48,649 bases of DNA from Chloroflexota bacterium. GTDB taxonomy: Bacteria > Chloroflexota > Dehalococcoidia > FW602-bin16. The stretch is from assembly GCA_004297765.1 (NCBI GenBank), contig SCTZ01000246.1, forward strand, positions 1 to 48,649. The letters run 5' to 3'. The notes below the pieces were generated by a model. The model ran no database searches. It saw only the letters and a program-made list of their open reading frames with translations, and had not been told where the DNA came from. Below, one piece after another: positions 48,134-48,649 of this stretch (positions are counted from its first letter, which is position 1; every line of letters begins with the position of its first letter). Position numbers and translations under genes: made by a program.

Positions 48134-48135
48134 AC

Positions 48136-48649
48136 CTAATCCTCGGGTGTCAGCAAGCCTTTGCGGAGGGCGTATTGAACCAAAGCGGCTCGGTTGCTGA
48201 GACCGAGCTTCCTCATGAGCTCTGCCTTGTGCTTCTCGACCGTCTTGGCGCTGAGCACGAGTCGATCGGCGATCTCCTGGTTGGTGTAGCCTTGAGCGGT
48301 GAGCAATAGGACCTCGTGCTGACGGCGGGTCAGATCGTCGTACCCCCTTTTCTCCTCCCCGGTCTCGACCCGCTCCACGTAATCCTGTACTAGCCGCTTG
48401 ACCGCCGAGGGATAGAGAAAAGCATCACCATGAGACACCGTGCGGATCGCCTCGATCAGATCGGTGTGAGCGCCTCTCTTCAGAACATAGCCCTGGGCGC
48501 CGGCCTCGATCGCGTGGAACAGGAACTCCTCGCTCTCATGCATGGTCAGAACCAGGCATTTGGCGGCAAGCCCCTTTCGCGTTATGTGGCGAATGCACTC
48601 CAGTCCATTCATGCCGGGCAGGCTGATATCCATGACCACCACGTCAGGT
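48136..48649 (-). CDS. NarL/FixJ-family response regulator, 5' end cut by window edge
   Basis: At least 171 codons, open to the window edge. The visible part has the receiver second half with phospho-acceptor D in V-V-V-M-D-I-S-L-P-G, T at the switch (L-T-M-H) and K of V-L-K-R. A LuxR-type helix-turn-helix follows (L-T-R-R-Q-H-E-V-L-L-L-T-A-Q-G-Y-T-N-Q-E-I-A). It should bind DNA after phosphorylation. It lies upstream of the cytochrome operon, in the same direction but 700 bases away, so control of that operon is possible but unproven. Confidence 0.93.
   Translation of the reverse strand, partial: PDVVVMDISLPGMNGLECIRHITRKGLAAKCLVLTMHESEEFLFHAIEAGAQGYVLKRGAHTDLIEAIRTVSHGDAFLYPSAVKRLVQDYVERVETGEEKRGYDDLTRRQHEVLLLTAQGYTNQEIADRLVLSAKTVEKHKAELMRKLGLSNRAALVQYALRKGLLTPED

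Overview
The window is a high-GC bacterial chromosome segment that fits a Chloroflexota-type organism. The reasons are inferential: a Tad/Flp pilus locus without a secretin (monoderm-like), a Cys/His motif in a membrane TPR protein that I associate with this phylum, dense palindromic MITE-like repeats between genes, and frequent GTG/TTG starts. No rRNA, tRNA, CRISPR array, transposase or phage gene was seen.

Layout. 1-1081 (-): an edge-truncated protein with archaeo-eukaryotic primase-like motifs. 1244-4021 (+): P-type cation ATPase. 4337-6730 (+): Lon protease with an extended -10 promoter. 6826-8517: two convergent orphan OmpR-type response regulators separated by repeats. 8753-13186 (+): ECF sigma factor, zinc-finger anti-sigma-like protein, giant TPR-CHAT protease and a small exported peptide, probably one operon. 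13849-16256 (-): pabB-pabC. 16360-17679 (-): exported subtilase behind a terminator-containing leader. 18024-26991 (+): Tad pilus locus (two Flp pilins, prepilin peptidase, two TadE, TadG, CpaB, CpaE, CpaF, TadB, TadC), followed by a membrane TPR protein and a GT-C-like membrane protein. 30340-30975 (-): receiver-domain protein overlapping the previous gene. 31188-37173 (-): translation block infC-rpmI-rplT-rRNA methyltransferase-pheS-pheT. 37379-47423 (-): multihaem cytochrome region with four c-type cytochromes (19, 7, 6 and 4 haem motifs), a small Cys protein, an NHL propeller and a TPR membrane protein. 48136-48649 (-): edge-truncated NarL-type response regulator.

How the genes may work together. 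The sigma/anti-sigma/TPR-CHAT set looks like a signalling cascade in which a caspase-like protease could control a sigma factor. This parallels, without any CRISPR genes, the TPR-CHAT/RpoE logic of type III-E CRISPR loci. The Tad genes encode a full inner-membrane pilus machine. The cytochrome cluster suggests cell-surface electron transfer, with three cytochromes built on one duplicated module and the largest carrying LamG-like domains.

At least six families of palindromic repeats sit between genes, often directly at stop codons. Two copies contribute or abut a TAG stop, one copy inside the Tad locus carries a 5-bp target duplication, and one palindrome is read in frame within TadG.
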